Shown piece by piece: positions 8,843-19,000 of a stretch of 45,115 bases of DNA (its first letter is position 1; the number at the start of each line of letters is the position of its first letter). A program made the position numbers and the translations under genes. The DNA comes from an uncultured Lachnospiraceae bacterium. Its GTDB lineage: Bacteria; Bacillota_A; Clostridia; Lachnospirales; Lachnospiraceae. Location of the stretch: NCBI GenBank assembly GCA_910577835.1, contig CAJTOU010000027.1, positions 1 through 45,115 on the forward strand, read 5' to 3'. The notes beneath the pieces are model-generated. The model had not been told where the DNA came from, made no database searches, and saw nothing but the letters and a program-made list of their open reading frames with translations.

Positions 8843-9565
8843 ATGTCAGAGCAGTTTTCAAGAACAGAATTACTTTTAGGAAAGGAGGCTATGGACCGGT
8901 TAAAAAAATCCCGCGTGGCAGTTTTCGGAATCGGAGGTGTGGGCGGATATGTCTGCGAAGCACTGGTTCGAAGCGGAATCGGTGCGTTTGATTTAATTGA
9001 CAGCGATAAGGTAAGTCTTTCCAATCTGAACAGGCAGATTATAGCTACTAGAAGGAGTATTGGAAGATATAAAACAGAGGTGATGAAGGAGCGGATGCTT
9101 GATATTAATCCAGAGATTGATGTCAGAATTTATAATACCTTTTTTTTACCAGAAAATGCAGATGAATTTCCCTTTTATGAATATGACTATGTGGTGGATG
9201 CTGTGGATACTGTGACAGCAAAAATAGAGCTGGTAATGAAGGCGGAGGAAAAGCATGTGCCTATTATCAGCAGTATGGGGGCAGGAAATAAGCTGGATGG
9301 AAGCATGTTTCGGGCAGCGGATATCTACGAAACAAAGATATGTCCTCTGGCAAGAGTGATGAGACGGGAGTTAAAAAAACGTGGAATAGAAAGGCTGAGA
9401 GTTGTATATTCAGAAGAAACACCGATTGGTGCAAATTTTGGTATAGAGAGTACAGATGCGTATGGAAACAGCGGCAGAAAAACAGTTCCGGGAAGTGTTG
9501 CATTTGTACCATCGGTTGCAGGGCTTATTATTGCGGGGGAAGTAGTGAAAGCTTTGAGCCATTAG
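8843..9565 (+). CDS. tcdA: tRNA threonylcarbamoyladenosine dehydratase (ThiF/E1-like)
   Basis: The 240-residue protein is an E1-like adenylating enzyme. It has a glycine-rich nucleotide-binding motif GIGGVGGYV near residue 30, the DSDKVSLSNLNRQ segment, a DAVDTVTAK motif and a C-terminal PGSVAFVPSVAGLIIAGEVV. This matches the TcdA (YgdL/CsdL) group, which cyclises N6-threonylcarbamoyladenosine at position 37 of ANN-decoding tRNAs in an ATP-dependent step. The start at 8843 is set by AAAGGAG at 8832-8838. An earlier in-frame ATG lies inside lrgB. It starts 10 bases after lrgB and may be cotranscribed with it, which is probably incidental. Confidence 0.88.
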   Translation: MSEQFSRTELLLGKEAMDRLKKSRVAVFGIGGVGGYVCEALVRSGIGAFDLIDSDKVSLSNLNRQIIATRRSIGRYKTEVMKERMLDINPEIDVRIYNTFFLPENADEFPFYEYDYVVDAVDTVTAKIELVMKAEEKHVPIISSMGAGNKLDGSMFRAADIYETKICPLARVMRRELKKRGIERLRVVYSEETPIGANFGIESTDAYGNSGRKTVPGSVAFVPSVAGLIIAGEVVKALSH

Positions 9566-9732
9566 AAAATAATATTTAAAATTCATATAAGAGATTAAAA
9601 ATACGGTTTCTATAATTTATATCATTTCAACTCTTATTTATGTCATTATTATAAAAATCCTTTTTGTGTTGTCGATATATACTATGTGATTACTGTTTAT
9701 ACAGTACCATTTATTAAAATTATTTAAATAAT

Positions 9733-9786
9733 ACCGCTTGGACCTTTCAGGAAAGCGGTGCAGCTCTGACTGACTGATGAGCTGCA
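9733..9786 (+). promoter_or_regulatory. Two adjacent leader hairpins upstream of the 9802 gene
   Basis: ACCGCTT (9733-9739) pairs with AAGCGGT (9753-9759). Directly after it, TGCAGCTC (9759-9766) pairs with GAGCTGCA (9779-9786) around a repeated TGAC loop. The second hairpin ends two bases before the AAAGGAG ribosome binding site. Neither has a T tract, so they look like translational or RNA-stability elements rather than terminators. The rest of the gap from 9566 shows nothing I can name. Confidence 0.45.
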
Positions 9787-9801
9787 GAAAGGAGAATTAA
9801 A

Positions 9802-11091
9802 ATGACACTTGACAAAGTGACTGTCGGATATGCCTTTGACACTACATATCCAAAAACACAAAAAACGGCTTCGACAGAAAAGAATGAAACAGGGAACAAC
9901 CATAATGAGTCTGCGTTTGAATCCGTGGGGCCAACTGCGCCGGAATCTGTAAAAAATGCATGGATGCAGGCGGCAGAGGAAACAGGCGTAAATGGATATG
10001 GAATAAAAGGCAATGGAATGTTAAGCCATATATCCCAAATGCTGGTTATGCAAATGCAAAGACGTATGAATGGAGTTCAAAATTACAATGATATTCTTGG
10101 AAATACTGTGGAATCTGCATTGCAGGCGGCAAAGGAGGCATTGTACGCTCTTGAGCATCCGCTTGACCCAAGTCAGCCAAAAAGCGAGGAAGTCAAACAG
10201 CACAAAGAAAAGGAAAAAGAGTTTTATGGTTCCTTTATTGAAAAGTTAGAGCAGTTAAGTAAAACAGAAGCCGCAGAGGAAGATAAACAGAAAACTTCAT
10301 GGTATACACCGGAAGAAATCATGCAGATTCTTCATGGAAAATCCGAAGAAATGTATGAAAAAATTAAAAATGGTGAAACAGAGCCAAGCTACCAGATTGG
10401 AAAATGTTCTTTTACAGAGAAACAATGGGATAAAATGCTGGAAAAATTTGATGAAGTACAGGAAATGTTCAGAAAACAGAGAGAGGAAGAAAATGCCAGC
10501 AAAGAAGCAAAGGCAAAATCAAAGCATGAAGCTGAAAAAACCGGTACGGTAAATCAAAGCAAGGCTGAGCAAAACGAGTCTCTTCTGGAAGAATTGACAA
10601 ATCTTATTTCTGATACTACCGCTTGCAGCTTTCCGCCGGAGAACTCGGAATCTGAAAAACCGATGTATGTAACGGTGTATACTGCCGAAGGGATTTACTG
10701 CAGCAAGCTCGGACCTATTGGGGACAGTTCAAAAAAACTCTGGTTTATTCCATTTCAGGATTCTTCTGAATATAATAAAGTAATGAATTTTCTGGACCGC
10801 TTTGACCAGAAGGATAATCTGCGTTTTGCTTCCAATGAAAGTTTCTGGAAAGATTTTCTGAATGATAAAATAAACGAAGATGATTTTGTAGAATTTTTTA
10901 AGGAAACCAATCATGGAGTACCGGATTATTCGATTTTAGTCGAGGATTCAATGTATATTGACAGAGAAAAAATAAAATATGCTGCTTATATGAACCGGCC
11001 GGAAACAAAGATGTTTACACAGCAGGAAATGCTGGCAGAACAGGCTGCAGCCGTTGAAAGAAATGTGAAAAAGTTAAAGCAATATTTGTAA
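9802..11091 (+). CDS. Hypothetical protein, probably DUF6033-like, of Lachnospiraceae type
   Basis: This 429-residue soluble, acidic protein has no signal peptide or membrane segment. It has a low-complexity N-terminus, then a conserved-looking block at about residues 45-110 (PESVKNAWMQAAEETG, then MLSHISQMLVMQ and YNDILGNTVESALQAAKEAL), and a long charged, glutamate/lysine-rich helical middle. From memory this block resembles DUF6033, a family of unknown function common in Lachnospiraceae. AAAGGAG lies eight bases before the ATG. Transcription probably stops at the hairpin at 11185. No function can be assigned from motifs or neighbours. Confidence 0.65.
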   Translation: MTLDKVTVGYAFDTTYPKTQKTASTEKNETGNNHNESAFESVGPTAPESVKNAWMQAAEETGVNGYGIKGNGMLSHISQMLVMQMQRRMNGVQNYNDILGNTVESALQAAKEALYALEHPLDPSQPKSEEVKQHKEKEKEFYGSFIEKLEQLSKTEAAEEDKQKTSWYTPEEIMQILHGKSEEMYEKIKNGETEPSYQIGKCSFTEKQWDKMLEKFDEVQEMFRKQREEENASKEAKAKSKHEAEKTGTVNQSKAEQNESLLEELTNLISDTTACSFPPENSESEKPMYVTVYTAEGIYCSKLGPIGDSSKKLWFIPFQDSSEYNKVMNFLDRFDQKDNLRFASNESFWKDFLNDKINEDDFVEFFKETNHGVPDYSILVEDSMYIDREKIKYAAYMNRPETKMFTQQEMLAEQAAAVERNVKKLKQYL

Positions 11092-11184
11092 TTATATGTA
11101 TGTAAACCAATCTTATCATTGATAGACAATGGAGGATTCATATAAAATAATCCTTGTAATTTTCCACCATATTATGTAAAATAA

Positions 11185-11218
11185 GTTACGCGGACTATGT
11201 CCGCGTAACAACTTTTTA
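11185..11218 (+). terminator. Rho-independent terminator after the 9802 gene
   Basis: A perfect 11-bp GC-rich stem (GTTACGCGGAC at 11185-11195, complement at 11199-11209) with a TAT loop is followed by AACTTTTTATA. It separates the upstream hypothetical gene from ddl. A TATAAT box at 11228-11233 just beyond it may serve ddl. Confidence 0.85.
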
Positions 11219-11266
11219 TATAGAACATATAATATTCAAACATAAAAATTTTTTGGAGGTTTTCAC

Positions 11267-12334
11267 ATGAATATTGTGGTATTATGTGGTGGAACAAGTA
11301 CTGAGCGTGAGATTTCGCTGATATCCAGCGAGGGCATCTGCAAAGCATTGAGAAGCAGAGGGCATCGGGCAGTTTTAATCGATGTTTTTCTTGGATATGA
11401 GCATTTAGATATTACATCTGTATTTAACAACGATTATGATATGGAAAAGGAGCTTGCCAGCATTAAAGAAAAATCATCAGAGATAGAAAGGCTGAAAAAA
11501 GAACGGAAAGAATTTTTCGGTCCAAATGTAATAGATGCATGCCGAGCGGCAGATATTGTATTTCTGGGGCTTCACGGCGCAAATGGAGAGGATGGAAAGA
11601 TTCAGGCGGTATTAGAACTTCTGGGAATCCCATACACAGGCGCAGACCATTTAAGCAGCGCTATGGCGATGAATAAATCTGTGTCCAGAGAACTGTTTTC
11701 TGTTCGTGAAATTCCGATAGCAAAAGGATTTACTGCTTATAAAGGAATGGATACACCGGATATTTCGCGATATGATATGACTTATCCATGTGTAGTAAAG
11801 CCAAGCTGTGGAGGTTCCAGTGTGGGCGTTTATTATGCTGAAAATGATTCGGAATATAAAGAAGCTCTTCATAACGCCTTTTTTTATGAAGATGAGGTCA
11901 TTGTAGAAGAATGTGTAAAGGGAAGAGAATTTTCTGTCGGAGTAATTGAATATAAAGCTCTTCCTATAATTGAAATTATTCCAAAACAGGGAACCTATGA
12001 TTATAAAAATAAATATACTGCCGGCGCAGTAGATGAAATCTGTCCGGCTCATATTTCAAGTGTCTTATGTGAAAAAATTCAGTCTATTGCCGTGTCAGCC
12101 GCAAGGTCATTGGGAATTGATACGTATTGCAGGGTTGATATACTTATGGATAAAGAGGAAAACTGTTATTGTCTGGAAGCAAACACTCTTCCGGGTATGA
12201 CACCAACCAGTCTCTTACCGCAGGAGGCTGCTGTTATAGGAATGGATTATCCAGCTTTGTGTGAGAAATTTATGGAAATTTCACTGAAAAAATTACATAA
12301 AAAGAAAAAGGAAGAGGATGAAAACAGAAAATGA
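11267..12334 (+). CDS. ddl: D-alanine--D-alanine ligase
   Basis: The enzyme joins two D-alanines with ATP to give the dipeptide that MurF adds to the peptidoglycan precursor. The 355-residue protein shows the N-terminal CGGTSTEREISL motif and LHGANGEDG. It has the ATP-grasp glycine-rich loop KPSCGGSSVGV (Lys178 onward), EEFSVGV-like GREFSVGV, the omega-loop region KYTAGAVDEICPA and the metal-binding LEANTLPGMTPTS. The C-terminus has a lysine-rich tail. GGAGG lies at the right distance before the ATG. Its stop codon overlaps the murF start by four bases, coupling consecutive pathway steps. The omega loop does not look like that of VanA-type D-lactate ligases, so ordinary D-Ala-D-Ala activity is most likely. 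Confidence 0.93.
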   Translation: MNIVVLCGGTSTEREISLISSEGICKALRSRGHRAVLIDVFLGYEHLDITSVFNNDYDMEKELASIKEKSSEIERLKKERKEFFGPNVIDACRAADIVFLGLHGANGEDGKIQAVLELLGIPYTGADHLSSAMAMNKSVSRELFSVREIPIAKGFTAYKGMDTPDISRYDMTYPCVVKPSCGGSSVGVYYAENDSEYKEALHNAFFYEDEVIVEECVKGREFSVGVIEYKALPIIEIIPKQGTYDYKNKYTAGAVDEICPAHISSVLCEKIQSIAVSAARSLGIDTYCRVDILMDKEENCYCLEANTLPGMTPTSLLPQEAAVIGMDYPALCEKFMEISLKKLHKKKKEEDENRK

Positions 12335-13761
12335 AGAATTTAAGTCTTGGAAATATTGCAAAAGCTGTAAACGGGACACTGTTTGGAGCAGACAGTTTTT
12401 CAGAAGCAGCGGAAGCTGCCGGAGTGGTGATTGATTCGAGAAAGGTTGAAGAGAATTATCTGTTTATTGCTGTAAAGGGAGAACGGGTTGACGGACATGA
12501 TTTTATTGAGGATGTATTTGCAAAAAAGGCATTGTGTGTTATCTGTGAAAAAAAGCCGGATGATAAATCAAATGGAATGGGACCGTATATTCTTGTAGAA
12601 TCTTCTCTTCAGGCATTAAAGGATATCGCGGCTTTTTATCGGGAATCGCTTGATATTAAAATTGTGGGAATTACAGGAAGTGTCGGAAAAACAAGCACAA
12701 AGGAATTTATTGCCTCTGTGCTGGAACAAAATTTCAGGGTATTAAAAACAGAGGGAAATTTTAATAATGAAATCGGCGTGCCTCTTACTCTTTTAAGTAT
12801 TCGGGATTATCATGAAGTCGCTGTTGTGGAAATGGGTATTAGTGATTTTGGAGAAATGCACAGATTAAGCTATATGGTAAAACCAGATGTCTGCGTTATG
12901 ACAAATATAGGATTATGTCATCTGGAAAACCTTGGTTCAAGAGATGGAATACTAAAGGCAAAGTCAGAGATTTTTGATTTTGCAACAGAAAACTGTTATG
13001 CAGTTTTGAATAAAGATGATGATAAATTAAGCACTATTCCAGAAAATCATGCAGCTTATGATTGCCTGAATAAGGTTAAAAAATATATTTTTTATGGTAT
13101 GCAGAAAGGGGAGAATAAAGGCGATGTTTTTGCGGAAAATATTAAAACAAACGGGATTTATGGAACAGAGAGTACCATTTGTTTCACTCGTGTTAATGGA
13201 ACAGCAGAGAAAATAGAGGTGAGCTTCAGTCTTCCAGGTCGACATATGGTGTATAATGCAATGGCAGCGATTGCGGTAGGAAGTCTGTTTGATATGAACA
13301 GCAAAGATATGAAGCGGGGAATCGAAAATATAAAGTCCGTGGGCAGCAGACTCAATATTGTGGAAACCGGAAAATATACTGTGATTGATGACTGCTATAA
13401 TGCAAATCCGGTTTCCATGAAGTCTTCCATAGATGTTCTGGACAGCGCAGACACCAGAAAGGTGGCAATTCTTGGCGATATGTTTGAGCTTGGTGCCGAT
13501 GAAAAGAAACTGCACTATGGAGTGGGAGCCTATCTTGGAGAGAAAATGATTGATACTGCTTTTCTTGTGGGAACTTTAAGTGAAAATATATATCAGGGAT
13601 TAAAAGACAGCAACAAAAATATGGAATGTTATTATTATAATACGGTAGAGGATTTGTTGATGTTTCTTGATTTAATGGTAAAACAGGGAGATACCATACT
13701 GGTAAAAGCAAGCCATGCAATGCATTTTGAGAGAATTGTAGAGAGGCTTCGGGAATTATAA
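12331..13761 (+). CDS. murF: UDP-N-acetylmuramoyl-tripeptide--D-alanyl-D-alanine ligase
   Basis: MurF adds D-Ala-D-Ala to UDP-MurNAc-tripeptide in the cytoplasm, the last step of soluble peptidoglycan precursor synthesis. The 476-residue protein has the three-domain Mur ligase form. It includes an N-terminal uridine-binding domain with DSRKVEENYLFIAVKGERVDGHDF, a P-loop GITGSVGKTS at residues 113-122, the NFNNEIGVPLTLL motif, EMGISDFGEM, and a C-terminal domain with YTVIDDCYNANPVSMK. All hallmark motifs are intact. It follows ddl with an ATGA overlap, a common arrangement. No terminator is obvious between it and the AraC gene. Confidence 0.95.
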   Translation: MKNLSLGNIAKAVNGTLFGADSFSEAAEAAGVVIDSRKVEENYLFIAVKGERVDGHDFIEDVFAKKALCVICEKKPDDKSNGMGPYILVESSLQALKDIAAFYRESLDIKIVGITGSVGKTSTKEFIASVLEQNFRVLKTEGNFNNEIGVPLTLLSIRDYHEVAVVEMGISDFGEMHRLSYMVKPDVCVMTNIGLCHLENLGSRDGILKAKSEIFDFATENCYAVLNKDDDKLSTIPENHAAYDCLNKVKKYIFYGMQKGENKGDVFAENIKTNGIYGTESTICFTRVNGTAEKIEVSFSLPGRHMVYNAMAAIAVGSLFDMNSKDMKRGIENIKSVGSRLNIVETGKYTVIDDCYNANPVSMKSSIDVLDSADTRKVAILGDMFELGADEKKLHYGVGAYLGEKMIDTAFLVGTLSENIYQGLKDSNKNMECYYYNTVEDLLMFLDLMVKQGDTILVKASHAMHFERIVERLREL

Positions 13762-13965
13762 TCTATGTTGTTAGTTGCCCTCTTTCAAGAGCTGCATTCA
13801 AATATGGGATTAATGATTTCTGTTGAAATACAGGATTTTGAAATCAGGATTGTAAAAAGATAAAACAATGGAACATATTCGGCATTGTGGATTTGTTTTT
13901 GATGGACAGACTGTTTTGATTGGGGAGTAACGGACAAATCAAATGGAAAAATGGAGAAGCCAAAA

Positions 13966-14823
13966 ATGGAAAATGCAACTTATTTAAATTTTGCGGGGTT
14001 TCAGTGTCTTGAAGATTTGAATCACAGTACGATTGATTTATATTTATCAACCTGTGGAATACAAAACTGTGTAGCCGGACATTTTTTCGGACCGGGAAAA
14101 AGAGAAGAGTATATTTTGCACTTTATCAGTGACGGAAAGGGAAGTTTTACCTGCGGCGGGCATACTTATCATCTTTCCAGAGGCGATGTGTTTCTGATAA
14201 AGCCGAATACAGAAGTTTATTATGTAGCGGATTTTGCTAATCCATGGTCCTATCTCTGGGTAGGCTTTAATGGAATCAAGGCGCCCGCCTATCTTGCCTA
14301 TGCAGGTCTTGAGGGAGATACTATTACATGCAGATGTGAAAATACACCACTGGTATTTTCGTATATACAGCAAATGATTATATGCAGGCATTTGACACAT
14401 TCCAATGAACTGAAAAGACAGGCGGCGCTGCTTCAAGTGCTTTCTGTGCTGATTGATGAGTACCGTGCCAGACTGCCAAAAGAGGAAAGGTATGACTATC
14501 CTTATAAAATCTATGTGGAGCAGGCGATAGATTATATCCAGAGAAACTATAAAAGCGATGTGAAAATTAATGATATTGCCGGTTATGTTGGGATTGACCG
14601 CAGTTATTTGACAAATATTTTTAAAACTGTAACAAATTTATCTCCGCAGGAGTATCTTTTGAGATATCGAATGGAACAGGCGAAAGTATTATTATCACAG
14701 ACAGAAAAAAAGGTAGGGGAAATTGCACTGCAAATCGGGTACAGCGACCCGATGGCTTTTTCCAAAATGTTTAAGAAACATACGGGAATCAGTCCGACAG
14801 AATTTCGGGAGCAGGAAAAATAA
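13966..14823 (+). CDS. AraC-family transcriptional regulator with cupin sensor domain
   Basis: The protein has an N-terminal cupin-like arabinose-binding domain (about residues 35-150, with HFISDGKGSFTCGG and LSRGDVFLIKPN) and two C-terminal helix-turn-helix units. The C-terminal region contains INDIAGYVGIDRSYLTNIFK and the family signature GYSDPMAFSKMFKKHTGISP. I prefer the ATG at 13966 (285 residues) because GGAG lies nine bases upstream. The ATG at 13951 would add five residues and has no nearby Shine-Dalgarno. Regulators of this type usually activate sugar-utilisation genes, and alpha-galactosidase-type genes begin about 1.2 kb downstream, so control of that cluster is a reasonable inference. 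Confidence 0.9.
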   Translation: MENATYLNFAGFQCLEDLNHSTIDLYLSTCGIQNCVAGHFFGPGKREEYILHFISDGKGSFTCGGHTYHLSRGDVFLIKPNTEVYYVADFANPWSYLWVGFNGIKAPAYLAYAGLEGDTITCRCENTPLVFSYIQQMIICRHLTHSNELKRQAALLQVLSVLIDEYRARLPKEERYDYPYKIYVEQAIDYIQRNYKSDVKINDIAGYVGIDRSYLTNIFKTVTNLSPQEYLLRYRMEQAKVLLSQTEKKVGEIALQIGYSDPMAFSKMFKKHTGISPTEFREQEK

Positions 14824-14836
14824 AGACAAGGGACAA

Positions 14837-14873
14837 GGAGCTGTTGCATTAGTGCAACAGCTCCGATTATTTA
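14837..14873 (+). terminator. Rho-independent terminator after the AraC-family gene
   Basis: A perfect 12-bp stem (GGAGCTGTTGCA at 14837-14848, complement at 14853-14864) with a TTAG tetraloop is followed by GATTATTTAT. The T tract is interrupted but the stem is strong. Confidence 0.75.
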
Positions 14874-15017
14874 TCTTGCATTATGCACATTATATGTCAC
14901 AAAAATCCATGTAAAAATCTAAAAATAACTGGTAGAATAATATATGTTATTTTATTTTTGCTGTCAAACAATAATAGTATGATAGGAGAATGAAGAAAAA
15001 GCTGAAAGGAGCAGAAG

Positions 15018-15932
15018 ATGAGAAAAAAATTATTTTTGGGGATTATAATGGTAAGTACAACTATGCTGTTATTTGCATGTAAAGCCAATCATTCAGAAGA
15101 GGAGGACAAAACAGCCAGCAAGCAGACAGACCACAATGAAAAAAACGAAACGAAAAAGGATATAAAAAAAGATGTTATTAATGTTGAAGAGCTTTGTATT
15201 CAAAATGGCGAGAACACGATATATGGAAAGCTTTATGTACCAGTGGAAGAAGGAAAGCATCCGGTGATTATTTTAAGTCATGGATATAATGGAACAAATA
15301 ACGATTTTGTAAATGAGTGTAAATATTATGCACAAAATGGCTATCTTGCATATGCGTTTGATTTCTGTGGCGGCTCAGGAGGTTCTAAAAGCACAGGGAA
15401 AACTACGGATATGACAATCTTTACAGAAAAATCCGATGTACTTGCAATTTTTGATTATTTTCAGACTATGGAAAATGTAGATACAGAGCAGATATTCCTT
15501 TTCGGAGGAAGCCAGGGTGGACTGGTAACAGCGCTCGCAGCAGAGGAAAGGGCGGAAAAGGTAAAGGGAATGATTCTTTATTTTCCTGCATTTTCTATAC
15601 CAGACGATTGGAGAAAAAATTATCCAGATATTGAAAAAATACCGGAAACAGTAGATTTTTGGGGACTTAAGTTAGGAAGAAATTTTTTTACAGATATACA
15701 TGATTTTTATACCTTTGACAATATTGGCTCTTATAACAAAGATGTGCTTATCCTGCATGGGGATAGGGATGAAATCGTTCCTCTTTCCTATTCTGTGGAA
15801 GCACAAAAAAAGTATCCTCATGCAGAGCTGATAACAATGAATGGTGAAGGACATGGGTTTTCACCAACAGGAGCAAATATGGCAAAGGAAAAAGTACTTG
15901 AATATTTACAAAAGCATACAGACAGCAATTAG
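15018..15932 (+). CDS. Alpha/beta-hydrolase lipoprotein (esterase/peptidase-like)
   Basis: The 304-residue protein begins with a lipoprotein signal peptide ending in the lipobox LLFAC (Cys21), followed by a charged linker and an alpha/beta-hydrolase domain. The probable triad is Ser165 in GGSQGG, Asp251 in HGDRDE and His279 in GEGHGF. The early motif ILSHGYNGTNNDF gives the usual oxyanion region. It should be anchored to the outer face of the membrane and act on an ester or amide, but the substrate cannot be deduced. Its place just before the GH97 gene suggests a deacetylating or deesterifying role on glycans, which is inference. It stops with TAG. Confidence 0.82.
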   Translation: MRKKLFLGIIMVSTTMLLFACKANHSEEEDKTASKQTDHNEKNETKKDIKKDVINVEELCIQNGENTIYGKLYVPVEEGKHPVIILSHGYNGTNNDFVNECKYYAQNGYLAYAFDFCGGSGGSKSTGKTTDMTIFTEKSDVLAIFDYFQTMENVDTEQIFLFGGSQGGLVTALAAEERAEKVKGMILYFPAFSIPDDWRKNYPDIEKIPETVDFWGLKLGRNFFTDIHDFYTFDNIGSYNKDVLILHGDRDEIVPLSYSVEAQKKYPHAELITMNGEGHGFSPTGANMAKEKVLEYLQKHTDSN

Positions 15933-16048
15933 TAATTACTCACATTTTGCATAGCATTTCTCACAAAATTCCATAGGAAAATCAGTAAATAACCAATAAA
16001 ATATTCTTATGAAGCATTAAAAATATTTTCAGGAAAGGACTATGCACT

Positions 16049-19000
16049 ATGAAGAGAAAAAAATGGAAAAATTTTACAAGGAAAAGGGCTGCAACGAAAA
16101 AGATTGCGTCGGGAATAATGGCTGCCGCTGTGGCAGTTACCTCTGTTGGCTGGATTCAGCCTTCAAAGCCGGCAAAGGCCCAGGAACACTTAAAGGAATC
16201 ATCAACAGTTTCACCAGATTATTTCTGGGATTTTGAGGACACAGTTAATAATACTGTGCAAAACAAAGGGACAGCCGGCAAAGGCGATGCACAGTTAAAA
16301 GGAACGGCAAAGACAGAGTTATCTGAAGTGAAAATAGGAGAGCAGATATACTCCAAGGACGGTAACAAAGTATTGGTTTTATCAGGTGGTACGAAAGGTT
16401 CTTCCTATGCTGAACTTCCCGCTGAACTTTACAAAGGGGTAACTGCGGACACAGGTTTTACATATTCCTTCTGGGCAAAAACAGACGGAGCTGCTGGCAG
16501 TTATACAAGAGCAATCAGTTCGGCAAATGCCGCAGAAGGCGATGAATTTGCATATGCTCCTTATGCCGCAGATAAAGTATGGAATGTTATCTTTGACGGA
16601 AACAATGTATATCGTTCTATTTATACAACAGAACCGGAAAAAGATATCTGGCATCTGATTACCTTCACTGTAACAAAATATGGCATTACATTTTATGTAA
16701 ACGGAGAAGAGGTTGCTTCTTCCATAACTGCCGGCGGTGAAACAGAATTAACAGCACGCTTAAACGACATGGAATCTCTGGTAAGAAACTCTCTTGGAAA
16801 AACAAGCTCCGGATGGGCTGACCCTGACTGTGCTGTTTCGCTTGATGATGTTTCATTATATAAGAGAGCGCTGACAACAAAGGAAGTGGCAGAACTGGCA
16901 GGTACATATGGTTTTTCTGTAACGCCGGAGGAGGAAAAGGATTATGGCAGCGCAACGCAGCTCACAGACGGAACATCCGTTTTGCCAGTGGAACATGTAT
17001 CTGTTACATCTCCAGACGGAACATTAAAAACACAGCTTATGACAGACGATAAGACAGGCAGATTTTTCTACACAACAGAAAAAAATGGAACAACTGTACT
17101 TCAGGCTTCGCAGCTTGGTATTAAAACTTCTGTTGATTTTACCCATGATATGGTATATGTAGAAAACAGCCTGAAAGAAACCGAAGGTACTGAAAATTAT
17201 ACAATGACAAGCGGTTCTAAAGGACAGGTTTCCGATTCATATAAAGAAATTTCCTTTGAACTGGCAAAGAAAGACAATGCATCGCAGAAAATCAAAGTAA
17301 CAATAAAGAGCTTTAACGGAGGAATTGCGTATCAATATACTCTGTTTGGCGAGTCAGACAGCAAAGTGAGCATTGAAGAAGAAGCCAGTGAATATGTGCT
17401 TCCAGCTTCCTCTGATGTCTGGCAGGGAGACAGCACAGATGTAAATTATGAATTTAATTTTGTCAAGAGTTCCATGAAGAGTATTAAGAACCTTTCAGGA
17501 AATCTTCCGGTACCGTTTCTTGCAAATGACAGCAAAAATGGCATGTGGGTACTGATTGCAGAAGGCGGCGTATATAATGATAATGACCCATACTGTGCTT
17601 CTTATCTCTCCACAAAATCTGGTTCAAGAAATTTAAAGATATAGTTCGGCAATAAGCAGACCAGCGCAGTATCCAAAACATATAAATCTGATGGTACAGT
17701 ATCTACTCCATGGAGAGTAGCAGCAATCGCAGATAATCTGAATGATATTGTGAACGCAAGCATATTCACAAGTGTAAATCCGGAACCTGACAAAACATTA
17801 TATGCAGATACGTCGTATGTCAGACAGGGAAGAGTCGCATGGTCATGGTGGTCAGAATCCGGTGATGACCCTGTGGAATATGAACAGCAGAAGGATTATA
17901 TTGACTTTGCCGCAGAAAACGGATGGGAATACGTCTGCATTGACTTTGGATGGTGTCTGTGGACAGATTATAAAGAAAAAGTAAAAGAGCTTACAGATTA
18001 TGCGAATAAAAAAGGCGTCGATATTATGCTCTGGTATGGAGTGAACAACCAAAACCACAGTGGATTTAAGGATGCAGCCGGTGAGGCGGCATATCCGAAA
18101 TATTCCTTAAAGACAGCAGACCAGTTGGAGGAACAGTTTGCATGGTGTGAGGAAACGGGAGTAAAAGGCGTAAAGGTAGATTATTATGAGAGTGATAATC
18201 AATATACCATGAAACAAATGTATGACTGCGCTACAATTGCGGCAAAGCATAAATTGAATGTACTGTTCCATGGCTGTAATGTGCCAAGCGGCGAACAGAG
18301 AACCTTTCCAAATGTATTAGGCTATGAGGCAGTGCGCGGCGCGGAATGGTTTAAGTGGAATGTTGGTTCCACAGTAGCATCACAGCTTACTTATTTATTT
18401 ACAAGAAATGTTCTGGGTGGTATGGATTATACACCACCGGCAATGAAGATTAATCAGTTAAATACAACGGCAGGTTATCAGCTTGCACAGATTGTCGCTT
18501 ATGAATCCGGTCTGCCAAACTATGCTTCTTCTGTTTTTAAACTGGAAGGATTCAAAGGATTGGCACTGATGAATGATATTCCAGTTACATGGGATGAAAC
18601 AAGGCTAATCGACGGATATCCGGCGAAGTACCTTGCAGTAGCCAGAAGAAATGGTGAGGACTGGTATATCGGTGCCATGACAGCGGATGCATGGGATACA
18701 ACACTTGATTTGAGTTTTCTTGGAGACGGTGAATACAACGCTTATATTTTTGAGGATAATGAAGAGGGAAACGATATTGTAATCCAGCAGACAACTGTAA
18801 CAAAAGATAAGGGACTGGATATTCATTTACTAGAAAACGGTGGTATTTCTATAAAGCTTACAAAGAAGGATATGAAATTATCAACCGCATATGATGATTA
18901 TACTTTTTATGAGGCAGAAGACAGTGCAAACACTTTGGGAGGTAATACATCTCTTATAGTGAATCAGTTTGTATCAGGCATGAAAAGAGTAGGCGGAATA

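Noticed and set aside
17642..17644. Genome-wide amber recoding (for example pyrrolysine) to explain the GH97 TAG
   Set aside because: At least four neighbouring genes end in TAG at family-typical lengths, so TAG is read as stop here. Local readthrough is not excluded.
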